From assembly GCA_017937655.1 (NCBI GenBank), contig JAGBDE010000003.1, forward strand, positions 1 to 64,000: a DNA stretch of 64,000 nucleotides, given 5' to 3'. The position numbers were made by a program, and so were the translations under genes. The notes under the pieces are model-generated. The model had not been told where the DNA came from. It was given only the letters and a program-made list of their open reading frames with translations, and did no database searches. Positions 47,217 through 55,789 of the stretch are shown in pieces (within the stretch, counting starts at the first letter, position 1; the number at the start of each line of letters is the position of its first letter). Origin of the DNA: Clostridia bacterium (GTDB lineage: Bacteria; Bacillota; Clostridia; Christensenellales; Aristaeellaceae).

Positions 47217-48290
47217 TTGCCCTCCCCCACCCAACTGCTTCTCACCTGGTATGACCAAAACAAGCGGGATCTGCCCTGGCGCAGGGACAAAGATCCCTAT
47301 CATATCTGGCTGTCTGAGATCATGCTCCAGCAGACCCGGGTTGAGGCCGTGAAAGGCTATTACGCCCGGTTTCTGGCCCTTTTCCCCGATGTCCAGGCCC
47401 TGGCGGACGCCTCCACCGAGGACGTGCTGAAGGCCTGGGAGGGACTGGGCTACTACAGCCGCGCCCGGAACCTGCACAAGGCGGCCAAAGAAGTGACGGA
47501 CAAATGGCAGGGCCATTTCCCCGACACCTACGACGGCCTCCTCTCTCTGCCCGGCGTGGGCCCCTACACCGCCGGAGCCATTGCCAGCATTGCCTTTGAC
47601 CGGGCCGTGCCCGCCATCGACGGCAACGTGTACCGGGTCATGAGCCGCTTCCAGGGCGTGCGGGAGGATATTGCTGCGCCCAGCGTGCAGAAAACCATCC
47701 GCCAGGAGGTCGTGCAGCTGCTGAACACCCATCGCCCCGGCGACCTGAACCAGGCGCTGATGGAGCTGGGCGCGACGGTCTGCACGCCCACGTCGCCCAA
47801 GTGCGATAGCTGCCCCTGGCAGTCCCTTTGCGATGCCTTTTCCGAGGGCGACATGGAGCAGCTTCCCGTCCACGAGAAAAAGAAGCCGCCGAAGATCATC
47901 CCCATGGCCGTCGGCATGGTTACATATAATAGGAAGATTCTCGTGTCAAAACGTAACCAGAAGATGCTCCAGGGCATGTATGTCTTCACTCTTCTGGAGG
48001 ACGAGACCCGCCCGGAAGTCTGCCAGGATTTGCTCAATGAAATGGGCCTCCGCTGCAGCTTTGTGAAAAAGCTGGGCGAAGGCCGCCACGTGTTTACGCA
48101 CCGCGTGTGGGAGATGGAATATCTCCATTTTGAACTGTCTGAACTACCGGAGGACGCTGTGCTCAGCAGCATGAACGCTTTCCTGGCGGATGCATCTCAG
48201 CTGGCAGCTTTGCCCATTCCGTCCGCCATGAAGGAAGCATGTAACCACGCCATGAAGCTGATTGGCAGAGAAAAAAACGGCAAAAGTTAA
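47217..48290 (+). CDS. mutY: A/G-specific adenine glycosylase MutY
   Basis: Removes A opposite 8-oxoguanine, 357 residues. It has the RDLPWRRDKDPYHIWLSEIMLQQTRV signature, the helix-hairpin-helix LPGVGPYTAGA with catalytic Asp in PAIDGNVYRV, the Fe-S loop C-x6-C-x2-C-x5-C (CTPTSPKCDSCPWQSLC) and a C-terminal NUDIX-like domain for 8-oxoG recognition (about 235-340). Start is TTG 47217, 8 bases after AAAGGAG; a nearer ATG is out of frame. It ends in a 4-base overlap with the convergent malic enzyme gene. Confidence 0.94.
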   Translation: MPSPTQLLLTWYDQNKRDLPWRRDKDPYHIWLSEIMLQQTRVEAVKGYYARFLALFPDVQALADASTEDVLKAWEGLGYYSRARNLHKAAKEVTDKWQGHFPDTYDGLLSLPGVGPYTAGAIASIAFDRAVPAIDGNVYRVMSRFQGVREDIAAPSVQKTIRQEVVQLLNTHRPGDLNQALMELGATVCTPTSPKCDSCPWQSLCDAFSEGDMEQLPVHEKKKPPKIIPMAVGMVTYNRKILVSKRNQKMLQGMYVFTLLEDETRPEVCQDLLNEMGLRCSFVKKLGEGRHVFTHRVWEMEYLHFELSELPEDAVLSSMNAFLADASQLAALPIPSAMKEACNHAMKLIGREKNGKS

Positions 48291-49477
48291 GCTTCTTCAG
48301 GCATAGGCAGCCGGGCGACGCCGCTGTCCACCGCCGCCTGAGCCACGGCCCGGGCCACGGCCTTGCCCACTCTGGGATCAAAAGCCTGAGGCAAAATGTA
48401 ACCAGGCCGCAGTTCCTCCGGGCTGACCAGTCCGGCGATGGCATAAGCCGCCGCCACCTTCATTTCCTCGTTGATGTCCCGGGCCCGCACGTCCAGCGCG
48501 CCCCGGAAAATGCCGGGGAAGGCCAGCACATTGTTGATCTGGTTGTCAAAATCGCTGCGGCCGGTACCCACCACCTTGGCCCCGGCTTCCAGAGCCATGT
48601 CCGGCATGATTTCCGGCGTGGGGTTGGCCATGGCCAACACGATGGGATCCTTGGCCATGGAACGAACCATCTCCTGGGAAACCAGGTTGGGAGCGCTGAC
48701 GCCCACAAAAGCGTCGGCGTTTTTCATTGCGTCCGCCAGATTGCCGCGAAGGCCCTTGCGGTTGGTCTGCCGGCTCAATTCCAGCTGGGCAGAAGTCAGA
48801 TTGCCCTTGTCGGGATCCAGAATGCCTTCCCGGTCCACCAAAATCAGATCGCCGATGCCGAACTGCAACAGCAGCCTGGCAATGGCGCAGCCGGCGGAAC
48901 CCGCGCCGTTGATCACGCAGGTGATGTCCTTCATGTCCTTGCCCACCACCCGGGCGCCGTTGAGCAGCGCAGCCGCCACCACCACGGCAGTGCCGTGCTG
49001 GTCGTCGTGGAAAACGGGAATATCGCAGATTTCCTTCAGGCGGCGCTCCACCTCAAAGCAGCGGGGCGCAGCGATATCCTCCAGGTTAATGCCGCCAAAG
49101 CTGCCGGAAAGCAGGTAAATGGTGCGCACCAGCTCGTCCACGTCCTTGGTTTTCAGGCACAGGGGAATGGCGTCCACCCCTCCGAATTCCTTGAACAGCA
49201 CACATTTGCCCTCCATGACCGGCATACCTGCCTCGGGGCCGATATCGCCCAGGCCAAGAACTGCGGTGCCGTCGGTGATGACCGCCACCAGATTGTGCCG
49301 CCGGGTTAGCTCGAAGGACTTGTCCACATCCTTATGGATGACCATGCAAGGCTCGGCAACGCCGGGGGTGTACGCCAGAGACAGCGCTTCCCGGTCCTGC
49401 ACCCGCGCACGGACCGCCACTTCCACCTTGCCCGCCCACTCATAATGCTTTGCAAGAGACTGTTGTCTGATATCCAT
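48287..49477 (-). CDS. NAD(P)-dependent malic enzyme (short bacterial type)
   Basis: Oxidative decarboxylation of malate to pyruvate and CO2, 396 residues, the short form without a phosphotransacetylase domain. It has LAYTPGVAEPCMVI, ITDGTAVLGLGDIGPEAGMPVMEGK, FHDDQHGTAVVVAAALLNG, the nucleotide loop NGAGSAGCAIA and MANPTPEIMPD. ATG 49477 follows AGGTGAG by 6 bases. The stop overlaps the mutY stop (TTAA). Confidence 0.94.
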   Translation of the reverse strand: MDIRQQSLAKHYEWAGKVEVAVRARVQDREALSLAYTPGVAEPCMVIHKDVDKSFELTRRHNLVAVITDGTAVLGLGDIGPEAGMPVMEGKCVLFKEFGGVDAIPLCLKTKDVDELVRTIYLLSGSFGGINLEDIAAPRCFEVERRLKEICDIPVFHDDQHGTAVVVAAALLNGARVVGKDMKDITCVINGAGSAGCAIARLLLQFGIGDLILVDREGILDPDKGNLTSAQLELSRQTNRKGLRGNLADAMKNADAFVGVSAPNLVSQEMVRSMAKDPIVLAMANPTPEIMPDMALEAGAKVVGTGRSDFDNQINNVLAFPGIFRGALDVRARDINEEMKVAAAYAIAGLVSPEELRPGYILPQAFDPRVGKAVARAVAQAAVDSGVARLPMPEEA

Positions 49478-49511
49478 ACATTCTCACCTGATTTTCTTAG
49501 AATCGCCGGTT

Positions 49512-49540
49512 ATTTTATCATTTTTTCCTCTCCTTGGCAA
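49512..49540 (-). promoter_or_regulatory. promoter of the malic enzyme gene
   Basis: On the minus strand TTGCCA (49535-49540), 17-base spacer, TAAAAT (49512-49517). Confidence 0.75.
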
Positions 49541-49645
49541 CGTTTCCGCCCGCTGGAATAAAATGACCTCTGGCGTTCCTTTTTCATTTGTTTTCACAGA
49601 GATAAAAAAACCTCTCATTTTCTTTATTTTCTTTGTTTTTTTGAC

Positions 49646-49674
49646 TTGACGGAGAGCAAAAAAATAAGTAAAAT
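49646..49674 (+). promoter_or_regulatory. promoter of the transglutaminase / pilus-like operon
   Basis: TTGACG (49646-49651; a second TTGACT overlaps at 49641), 17-base spacer, TAAAAT (49669-49674). Confidence 0.8.
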
Positions 49675-49716
49675 ATAGGAAAGAAATTTTGCAATATTTG
49701 GCTGGAGGTGCTAACC

Positions 49717-50541
49717 TTGAGCGCGACGATAGATCAACGCTTCTCAAAGAAAAAAATGGCTCTGTTATGCCTTGTTTTCATGCTGTTTTTATGCATGTAC
49801 ACCTGCTATGCACTGCTTCTGCCGGAGGCTTCCGGCATTGTGGTGTTCCAGTCCAACGGAACCACCATCGATGCCAGCCACGCAGACCAGGGCTATATTA
49901 TGGTGCGCCAGGATCCGACAAATAAACCCCTGAAACTGCGCTTATCCTATGGCAAAAACACCCTCACCTACGACCTGAACTCCGAGGGCGAGTATGAAGT
50001 CTTCCCCCTGCAGATGGGCAGCGGCAAGTACAGCGTACAGATTTTTGCCCAGGCCAAAGGAAAGAAGTTCAGCAACGTTTCCTCCACCAAGTTTGACGCC
50101 ACCCTGGAAAGCGACCTGACCCCCTACATGTACCCCAACCAGTACGTGAACTTTACCGCAGAAAGCCCCGTGATCCAAAAGGCCGACGAGCTTTGCGCAG
50201 GCCTGACCACCGACCGGGAAAAGGTGGATGCCATCGTCAATTATGTGACCACCACCATGGTGTACGACTACCAAAAGGCCGCCACCGTCACCTCCGGCTA
50301 CCTCCCTTGCCCGGACAACACCTTGTTTGAAAAAACCGGCATCTGCTTTGACTTTTCCTCTCTGATCGCCGCCATGCTTCGTTCTCAGGGCATTCCCACA
50401 CAACTGACCATCGGCTATGCGGACAGAACCTACCACGCCTGGAACACCATCTACGTTGACGGCCAATGGACCATCATCGACGCAACGGCCACCATCTGCA
50501 ATACTTTCGTATCCAGATATACCGTTGAACGCTTTTATTGA
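49717..50541 (+). CDS. membrane-anchored transglutaminase-like protein
   Basis: A 274-residue extracytoplasmic protein with one N-terminal helix (about 15-38: MALLCLVFMLFLCMYTCYAL). A beta-rich middle part is followed by a transglutaminase-like core (about 165-260) with the catalytic triad visible as Cys in KTGICFDFSS, His in TYHAWNTIY and Asp in WTIIDAT. Start is TTG 49717, 8 bases after GGAGG; the GTG at 49708 abuts that site. It is 30 bases before the pilus platform gene, so probably one operon. Such domains cleave or cross-link proteins or peptides; a role in processing the filament or cell wall is a guess. Confidence 0.82.
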   Translation: MSATIDQRFSKKKMALLCLVFMLFLCMYTCYALLLPEASGIVVFQSNGTTIDASHADQGYIMVRQDPTNKPLKLRLSYGKNTLTYDLNSEGEYEVFPLQMGSGKYSVQIFAQAKGKKFSNVSSTKFDATLESDLTPYMYPNQYVNFTAESPVIQKADELCAGLTTDREKVDAIVNYVTTTMVYDYQKAATVTSGYLPCPDNTLFEKTGICFDFSSLIAAMLRSQGIPTQLTIGYADRTYHAWNTIYVDGQWTIIDATATICNTFVSRYTVERFY

Positions 50542-50571
50542 CAATCCATTTTCTTGAGGAGGATACTGAAT

Positions 50572-51609
50572 ATGAGTGAAAAAAACATTTTGTCCGGCGA
50601 TGAGCTTTCCATCCTGTGCGAACAAATCGCCCTGATTTTGCGCGGCGGTCTGCCTATGCACGACGGTGTGGAGGCTCTGTGCCAGGGTTATAAGTCCACC
50701 CGCTACGCCGAGGCCTTCGACAAGCTGAGCGAGACCGTTCTCATGAGCGGCAGCCTCTACGAGGGCCTGAAGGACGCCGGTATCTTCCCCAAATATATGC
50801 TGGAAATGACCCAGATCGGCGAAAAGACCGGTGAACTGGACAACGTCATGGAAGGCCTGAGCAAGTATTACAGCAACGAAGCCCGCAACCAGCGGTCCAT
50901 CCGCAGCGCCATTTTCTACCCGCTGCTGTTGATCGTGATGATGGCGGTGCTCATCGGCGTGCTGATTGCTCAGGTTTTGCCCATTTTTGACGATGTTTTC
51001 TCCAGCTTCGCAGGCAACTCCGGCGCCGCATCCTGGATGAACATCGCCATGAACGCCGGCAAGGTGGTTCTGATCGTTGCCGGCGTGCTGATTGTTCTGT
51101 TCCTGGGCCTGCTCATCGCCCTGAAGCTGGATAAGAGCCAGACCGTCAAGCAGTGGCTGACCAAGACCTTGCCCCCCATCCGCAAGCTGAACCAGAAGCT
51201 GAACGCCACCCGTTTTGCCTCCTCCCTGGCCATGATGATGCGTAGCGGCTATCCCCTGGACCAGAGCCTGGAAATGATGAAGGGCCTGTTCACGGACAAG
51301 GAAATGCAGGAAAAGATGACCAAGTGCTACGACATGGTATCCGAGGGCCAGGATTTTGCCGATACCGTGGAGAAGCTGGAAATTTTCGAGCCCCTGCACA
51401 ACCGCATGATCCACATGGGCAGCAAGGCCGGCCAGACCGACCACGTCATGGGCACCCTTGCCGACCTGTATTCCGAAGAGCTGGACAACCAGATCAACCA
51501 CCTTGTTTCCATCATTGAGCCCACTCTGGTGGCGCTCATGTCCCTGATCATCGGCGCGATCCTGCTGGCAGTCATGCTGCCTCTGCTCAGCGTCATGGGC
51601 AGCATCTGA
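50572..51609 (+). CDS. type II secretion / type IV pilus platform protein (GspF/PilC family)
   Basis: A 345-residue polytopic membrane protein with the two T2SSF domains of the family. The first has LCEQIALILRGGLPMHDGVEAL and EMTQIGEKTGELDNVMEGLSKYY; the second has RFASSLAMMMRSGYPLDQSLEMM and MIHMGSKAGQTDHVMGTLADLY. Three membrane helices (about 122-142, 165-187, 315-338). It should anchor the ATPase at 53366 at the inner membrane. It lacks the extra N-terminal domain of PilC from Proteobacteria. ATG 50572 follows GAGGAGG. Confidence 0.93.
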   Translation: MSEKNILSGDELSILCEQIALILRGGLPMHDGVEALCQGYKSTRYAEAFDKLSETVLMSGSLYEGLKDAGIFPKYMLEMTQIGEKTGELDNVMEGLSKYYSNEARNQRSIRSAIFYPLLLIVMMAVLIGVLIAQVLPIFDDVFSSFAGNSGAASWMNIAMNAGKVVLIVAGVLIVLFLGLLIALKLDKSQTVKQWLTKTLPPIRKLNQKLNATRFASSLAMMMRSGYPLDQSLEMMKGLFTDKEMQEKMTKCYDMVSEGQDFADTVEKLEIFEPLHNRMIHMGSKAGQTDHVMGTLADLYSEELDNQINHLVSIIEPTLVALMSLIIGAILLAVMLPLLSVMGSI

Positions 51610-51647
51610 TCCTGTCCACATTTTTCTGAAAGAAGGGAGGACGTGTC

Positions 51648-51986
51648 ATGGAACAAGCCAAAAAAGCTTCTAAATCCGTCCTTCGGGGATTTATCATCAC
51701 CGGCGTGGTCTTTCTTTTGACCGTGGCGCTCTTTGGCCTGGGCGCATCCGCCATCAACTCCAAAAGCGACGAGGAACAGGCTGAGGCTCTGGAAGAGTCC
51801 GTCCGCCGCTCCGTGGTGCTTTACTATGCCATCGAGGGCCGCTATCCCTCCAGCGTGGAGGAGCTGAAAGAAAACTATGGCCTGCGTTACAACGAAGACC
51901 AGTTCATCGTCAGCATTCATTCCAATTTCACCGATAACCTTCTGCCCGACATTTTTGTCATGCCCGTTGGAGGTGAAAACGAATGA
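51648..51986 (+). CDS. pseudopilin-like protein
   Basis: A 112-residue protein with a single N-terminal helix (about 12-36) after a short basic leader ending LRG-FIITG, which resembles a prepilin cleavage site (G|F) but has no Glu at +5. After the helix come AEALEESVRRSVVLYYAIEGRYPSSVEELKENYGL, the pattern of GspG-type pseudopilins (Y..xG.YP.S.EEL). It may be the main subunit. ATG follows AGGGAGG; the stop overlaps the next start (ATGA). Confidence 0.75.
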   Translation: MEQAKKASKSVLRGFIITGVVFLLTVALFGLGASAINSKSDEEQAEALEESVRRSVVLYYAIEGRYPSSVEELKENYGLRYNEDQFIVSIHSNFTDNLLPDIFVMPVGGENE

Positions 51987-52519
51987 GCCAGCAGCGCAGT
52001 ACCAAGGATACTTCCCAGCATAACATCACCAGCATTTTCGTTTTCTTCCTGATCGGCCTGTTCGCCGTGCTGGCCGTTACCCTGACGGTCATCGGCGTGC
52101 GGGCTTACAACCGGGTCAGCGCAGCATCCGTCAATAACAGCAACGGCCAGGTGGCTTTGAGCTACATCCTCAACAAGGTTCACGCAGGCAACGGCCTGAT
52201 GTCCTCCGAGGAAGAGGCAGAATCCCTTGTGCAGCTGAAAAATTTTGACGGCACCGACGTGCTGTGCCTGGGCGAAAAAAGCGACTGGGGCACCTACTGG
52301 ACCTACATCTACTACCAGGACGGCGCGCTCCGGGAATGCTACACCAGCGCCGAGGAGGACTTCGCCTCCGTGAAGGACGCAGGCTCCGTGATCTGCGAGC
52401 TTGCCTCCATTGAGATGGTTCAGGAAAAGCCCGGCCTGCTTCACATTACCACTACCCAGCCCGATGGAGAAAGCCGGAGCCTTTACATCGCCCTGCGGGG
52501 AGAGGAGGGCACGAAATGA
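51983..52519 (+). CDS. DUF4860-like single-helix membrane protein
   Basis: A 178-residue protein with one N-terminal helix (about 18-42: FVFFLIGLFAVLAVTLTVIG) and an extracytoplasmic beta-rich domain (GTYWTYIYYQDGALRECYTS). Size, helix position and place in the operon fit the DUF4860 family that accompanies PilT/GspF pairs in clostridia; this name is from memory. It overlaps both neighbours by 4 bases. Probably a minor pilin-like subunit. Confidence 0.65.
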   Translation: MSQQRSTKDTSQHNITSIFVFFLIGLFAVLAVTLTVIGVRAYNRVSAASVNNSNGQVALSYILNKVHAGNGLMSSEEEAESLVQLKNFDGTDVLCLGEKSDWGTYWTYIYYQDGALRECYTSAEEDFASVKDAGSVICELASIEMVQEKPGLLHITTTQPDGESRSLYIALRGEEGTK

Positions 52520-52917
52520 AGAACTACAAGGGAAATTCCCTCCTGATTGAGCTGATTATCGTGCTGCTGTTCTTTGCCCTGTCCCAGACCGTGGTGGTGA
52601 GCATGTTTGCCGCCGCCCATGACAAGGCCGAGCACAGCGTGATGCTTTCTTCTGCCCTCACCTTCAGCGAGAGCGTGGCCGAACGCCTGACCCTGGAAGA
52701 CAATCCGGATGCCGCCCTGCAGGAAGCCGGTTTTGCCGGCAGCGACGGCATTTACACCTACACCGACCCCCACGGCTACGACGTGCAGGTCACCATGCGC
52801 CGGGAAGAAAAGCCCGCCGGTGAAATGCTGTACATCACCGTGACTGCCCTGCACGACGGCGAGGAGCTTCTCACCCTTCCCGTGCAGAACTACATGCCGA
52901 AGGAGGCCGCGCAATGA
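52516..52917 (+). CDS. minor pilin-like protein with prepilin-type N-terminus
   Basis: A 133-residue protein. The N-terminus KNYKGNSLLIELIIVLLFF looks like a type IV prepilin: a short basic leader, Gly, then a hydrophobic helix, but the Glu falls at +6 after the Gly and not +5. The rest is alpha then beta (GIYTYTDPHGYDVQVTM). Overlaps both neighbours by 4 bases (ATGA). Probable minor subunit of the filament. Confidence 0.68.
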   Translation: MKNYKGNSLLIELIIVLLFFALSQTVVVSMFAAAHDKAEHSVMLSSALTFSESVAERLTLEDNPDAALQEAGFAGSDGIYTYTDPHGYDVQVTMRREEKPAGEMLYITVTALHDGEELLTLPVQNYMPKEAAQ

Positions 52918-53366
52918 GCCGTTCTGAATCGCAACCCCGTATCGGCGTGGGCATTCCCTCCGTTCTGATGGTCCTGGTGGTTCTGGCCATGGCCGCCCTT
53001 TGCATGCTCAGCTATTCCAGCGCCACCTCCACCGAAAGCATGACCCAGCGCAACGTGGATGTAGCTTCCGGTTACTACCGTCTTTCTGCGGAAGTCCAGG
53101 AGCGCCTGGCCCAGCTGGACGAGCAGCTGGCCGCCAATCAGGGCGACTACTCTGCCGTGACCGTTGACGGCGTTCAGTTTTCTTCTGAAGAAGGCAAGGA
53201 TCCTTCCTTCCTGCTGACCGTCCGCGAAGGTGAAAAATCCATCGTGGCAGAGGGCATCCTCACGCCCGACCAGCCCTTGCGCTACCGCGTGCTGGCTTAT
53301 TACACGCAGAACGTGTCCGCCGAAGAAGAGGCCCCCTATCTGGAACTGATGGGAGGCCAGGATTGA
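52914..53366 (+). CDS. small single-helix protein of the pilus-like operon
   Basis: A 150-residue protein with one helix near the N-terminus (about 14-37: IPSVLMVLVVLAMAALCML) and an outside domain starting with a long amphipathic helix (YYRLSAEVQERLAQLDEQLAAN). This is like PilX/GspK-type minor pilins, though no prepilin motif is present. Its TGA overlaps the pilT-like ATG (TGATG). Confidence 0.62.
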   Translation: MSRSESQPRIGVGIPSVLMVLVVLAMAALCMLSYSSATSTESMTQRNVDVASGYYRLSAEVQERLAQLDEQLAANQGDYSAVTVDGVQFSSEEGKDPSFLLTVREGEKSIVAEGILTPDQPLRYRVLAYYTQNVSAEEEAPYLELMGGQD

Positions 53367-54439
53367 TGGAAGATGTAAAGGCCGTCCTCACGTCCATTCT
53401 TGAAAAAACGCTGGAAATCAGCGGTTCCGACGTATACATCATTCCTGGCTCTCCCGTGACCGCCAAGGTGAACGAGACCCTTTCTCACCTGACGGAAAAC
53501 CGCATGAGCACCCAGGATTGCAGCGATATCATCCACGAGATCTATCAGCTGGCCCACGGCCGTTCCCTCGCCACCCTGGAAACCGAGGGCGACGACGACT
53601 TCTCCTTTGGCATGGCCAAAATCGGCCGTTTCCGCTGCAACGCCTTCAAGCAGCGCGGCACTCTGGCTGCGGTGCTTCGTCTTGTGCCCTTTGACCTGCC
53701 CGATCCCAAGACCATGGGCATCCCCGATGTGGTTATCGGCCTGGGCAAACTGCGCCGCGGCATGGTGCTGGTCACCGGCCCCGCAGGCAGCGGCAAGAGC
53801 ACCACGCTCAGCTGCATCATCGACCGCATTAACAGCGAGTCCACCGGCCATATCATTACGCTGGAGGATCCCATCGAGTTCATCCATCCCCACAAGAACT
53901 GCCTGGTCACCCAGCGGGAAATCCTCAACGATACCCGCAACTTCGCCCACGCCCTGCGCAGCGCGCTGCGTCAGGCGCCGGACGTGATCCTCCTGGGCGA
54001 AATGCGTGACTTTGAAACCATCCAGACCGCCCTCACCGCATCGGAAACCGGCCATTTGCTGCTGAGTACCCTGCACACCGTGGGCGCGGCCAAGACCATC
54101 GACCGTATTGTGGACTCCTTCCCCGCCGCCCAGCAGCAGCAGGTGCGCATGCAGCTTTCCATGGTTCTGCAGGCCGTGGTCAGCCAGCAGCTAATCCCCA
54201 CCGTGGACGGCGGCGTGGTGGCCGCTTTCGAAATCATGCTGGTGGATCACGCCATCGCCAACATGATCCGCGAGGGCAAGGTGCACCAGATGGACAACGC
54301 CATTTACGCCGGCGCGTCCCAGGGCATGATCACCATGGACAACGACATCCTGCGCCTCTACAAGGCGGGCCGCATCACCAAGGACAACGCCCTGATGTAC
54401 GCCACCAACCCGGATGTGCTGGCCAAAAAGCTGGGTTGA
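53366..54439 (+). CDS. pilT: PilT-type twitching ATPase
   Basis: A 357-residue hexameric motor ATPase. N-terminal PAS-like domain (GSDVYIIPGSPVTAKVNE), Walker A GPAGSGKSTT (about 134-143), Asp box LEDPIEF, Walker B ILLGEMRDFETI, His box STLHTVGAAKTIDRIVD, and AIANMIREGKVHQ, close to the AIRNLIRE motif that marks PilT retraction ATPases rather than PilB/GspE assembly ATPases. Start ATG 53366 lies 9 bases after GGGAGG. It is the only ATPase gene in the operon; no pilB, prepilin peptidase or secretin gene is in the window. Confidence 0.94.
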   Translation: MEDVKAVLTSILEKTLEISGSDVYIIPGSPVTAKVNETLSHLTENRMSTQDCSDIIHEIYQLAHGRSLATLETEGDDDFSFGMAKIGRFRCNAFKQRGTLAAVLRLVPFDLPDPKTMGIPDVVIGLGKLRRGMVLVTGPAGSGKSTTLSCIIDRINSESTGHIITLEDPIEFIHPHKNCLVTQREILNDTRNFAHALRSALRQAPDVILLGEMRDFETIQTALTASETGHLLLSTLHTVGAAKTIDRIVDSFPAAQQQQVRMQLSMVLQAVVSQQLIPTVDGGVVAAFEIMLVDHAIANMIREGKVHQMDNAIYAGASQGMITMDNDILRLYKAGRITKDNALMYATNPDVLAKKLG

Positions 54440-54460
54440 TCCTCCCCCACTTTCCTTTTC

Positions 54461-54489
54461 ATCCACCGCGAAACAACGGTGGATTTTTT
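54461..54489 (+). terminator. terminator of the pilus-like operon
   Basis: ATCCACCG (54461-54468) pairs perfectly with CGGTGGAT (54477-54484), followed by TTTTT. Confidence 0.9.
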
Positions 54490-54517
54490 GCATCATCAAG
54501 CGAAAGGATGAACAGCC

Positions 54518-55750
54518 ATGACCCCTCTCCAGGCCCTTACCCTGGCGGAACAACTGGGCGGACGCGACAGGCTGAACTGCATTGCGGAGTTGGACAGATC
54601 GGCCGCGGAGCACACCCCGGCGGCGGATACCCCTCTTGGCGGAATGCCCGTGCTGGTGAAGGACAACATCGATGTGCGCGGCATGCACACCACCGCCGGA
54701 AGCCTTGCCCTGGGCGATAATCTGGCGACGGAGGATGCGCCAGTCATCGCCAATTTACGCAAAAACGGCGCGATCCTCCTGGGCAAAACCAACATGACGG
54801 AGTTTGCCAATTTCACCACGCAAGGCATGCCTGGCGGATATAGCAGCCGCGGCGGTCAGGTTGTCCACGCGGTCAACCCGGCGCTGAGCCCGTCCGGCTC
54901 CTCCAGCGGGTCGGCGGTGGCGGTGGCTGCGGGCATCGTTCCTGCGGCCGTGGGTACAGACACCTCCTTTTCCGTTGTGGCCTGCGCCCAGCACAACGGC
55001 ATCTGCGGCCTGAAGCCGCCTGCGGGCGCGCTGTCTTCCCAGGGCATCATTCCTATTGCCAGAACGCTGGACAGCGCCGGCTCCCTGGCAAACAACCTGA
55101 CGGACTGCTTGCGGCTTTATTCCGCTATGCGGGACGATCCTCTGCCCGCGCTTGAAGCCCTGCCTGTGAACGGGCTGAAGATTGGCGTCAATACGGCCAA
55201 CCAGGAGACGGTCTCCGACGGGCAAAAACAGTTTCTGAGCGATTTCCTGCGAACCCTGCGTTCCTGCGGTGGGGCTGTGCAGTCCATCTGCCAGGAGCCC
55301 GCACCTCTGCTGCCGGTCGTGATGAAATACGAATTTCGCCCCCACCTGGAGGATTATTTGCGGACGTCGGCAGCTTCCCGGAAAACCCTGGCGGAGATTG
55401 TGGCGTTTTATGAAGCCCATCCGGAAGCCATGAAATACGGCATCAACCTTCTGAAAGCGGCCCTGGAGGACACGCCCGGCGGCCTGCAAAGCCCGGTCTA
55501 CCTGGACGCCATGGAAAACCGGCGCATCGCCATCAAAAAAACGGCGCAGGAGCTGTCCGGCCTGGACGCCGTTATCATGACCGGCCCCACCAGCATCATG
55601 CATTTCTGCGGGTTTGCTTCGCTTTGTATCGTCGGCCATAGAAAGAATGCCGACGGCATGCGCCGGGGACTGATTCTTTATGGTTCAGACGAGATCCGCC
55701 TCTACCGGGCGGCCCTTGCCCTGGAAAAACTTCTAAAGAACATAGCATAA
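54518..55750 (+). CDS. amidase signature family enzyme
   Basis: A 410-residue Ser-Ser-Lys amidase. The Lys is in GMPVLVKDNIDVRG (about 48), the cis-Ser in LSPSGSSSGSAVAVAAG (about 130), and the nucleophilic Ser in GTDTSFSVVAC (about 150), where the usual GGS is SFS. The C-terminal half is shorter and poorly conserved compared with GatA (about 480). Only lone amidase context is seen (no gatC/gatB), so it is probably a small-molecule amidase rather than the tRNA amidotransferase. ATG follows AAAGGATG; terminator at 55757. Confidence 0.88.
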   Translation: MTPLQALTLAEQLGGRDRLNCIAELDRSAAEHTPAADTPLGGMPVLVKDNIDVRGMHTTAGSLALGDNLATEDAPVIANLRKNGAILLGKTNMTEFANFTTQGMPGGYSSRGGQVVHAVNPALSPSGSSSGSAVAVAAGIVPAAVGTDTSFSVVACAQHNGICGLKPPAGALSSQGIIPIARTLDSAGSLANNLTDCLRLYSAMRDDPLPALEALPVNGLKIGVNTANQETVSDGQKQFLSDFLRTLRSCGGAVQSICQEPAPLLPVVMKYEFRPHLEDYLRTSAASRKTLAEIVAFYEAHPEAMKYGINLLKAALEDTPGGLQSPVYLDAMENRRIAIKKTAQELSGLDAVIMTGPTSIMHFCGFASLCIVGHRKNADGMRRGLILYGSDEIRLYRAALALEKLLKNIA

Positions 55751-55756
55751 CAAAAC

Positions 55757-55786
55757 CCCCGGGAGCGTCCGTCCCGGGGATTTCTT
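55757..55786. terminator. bidirectional terminator between amidase and kinase genes
   Basis: CCCCGGGA (55757-55764) pairs with TCCCGGGG (55772-55779); T-rich after it on plus (TTTCTTTG) and TTTTG on minus. Confidence 0.88.
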
Positions 55787-55789
55787 TGT

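Noticed and set aside
54518..55750. Considered as GatA of the tRNA amidotransferase
   Set aside because: Too short, altered nucleophile loop, and no gatC or gatB beside it.
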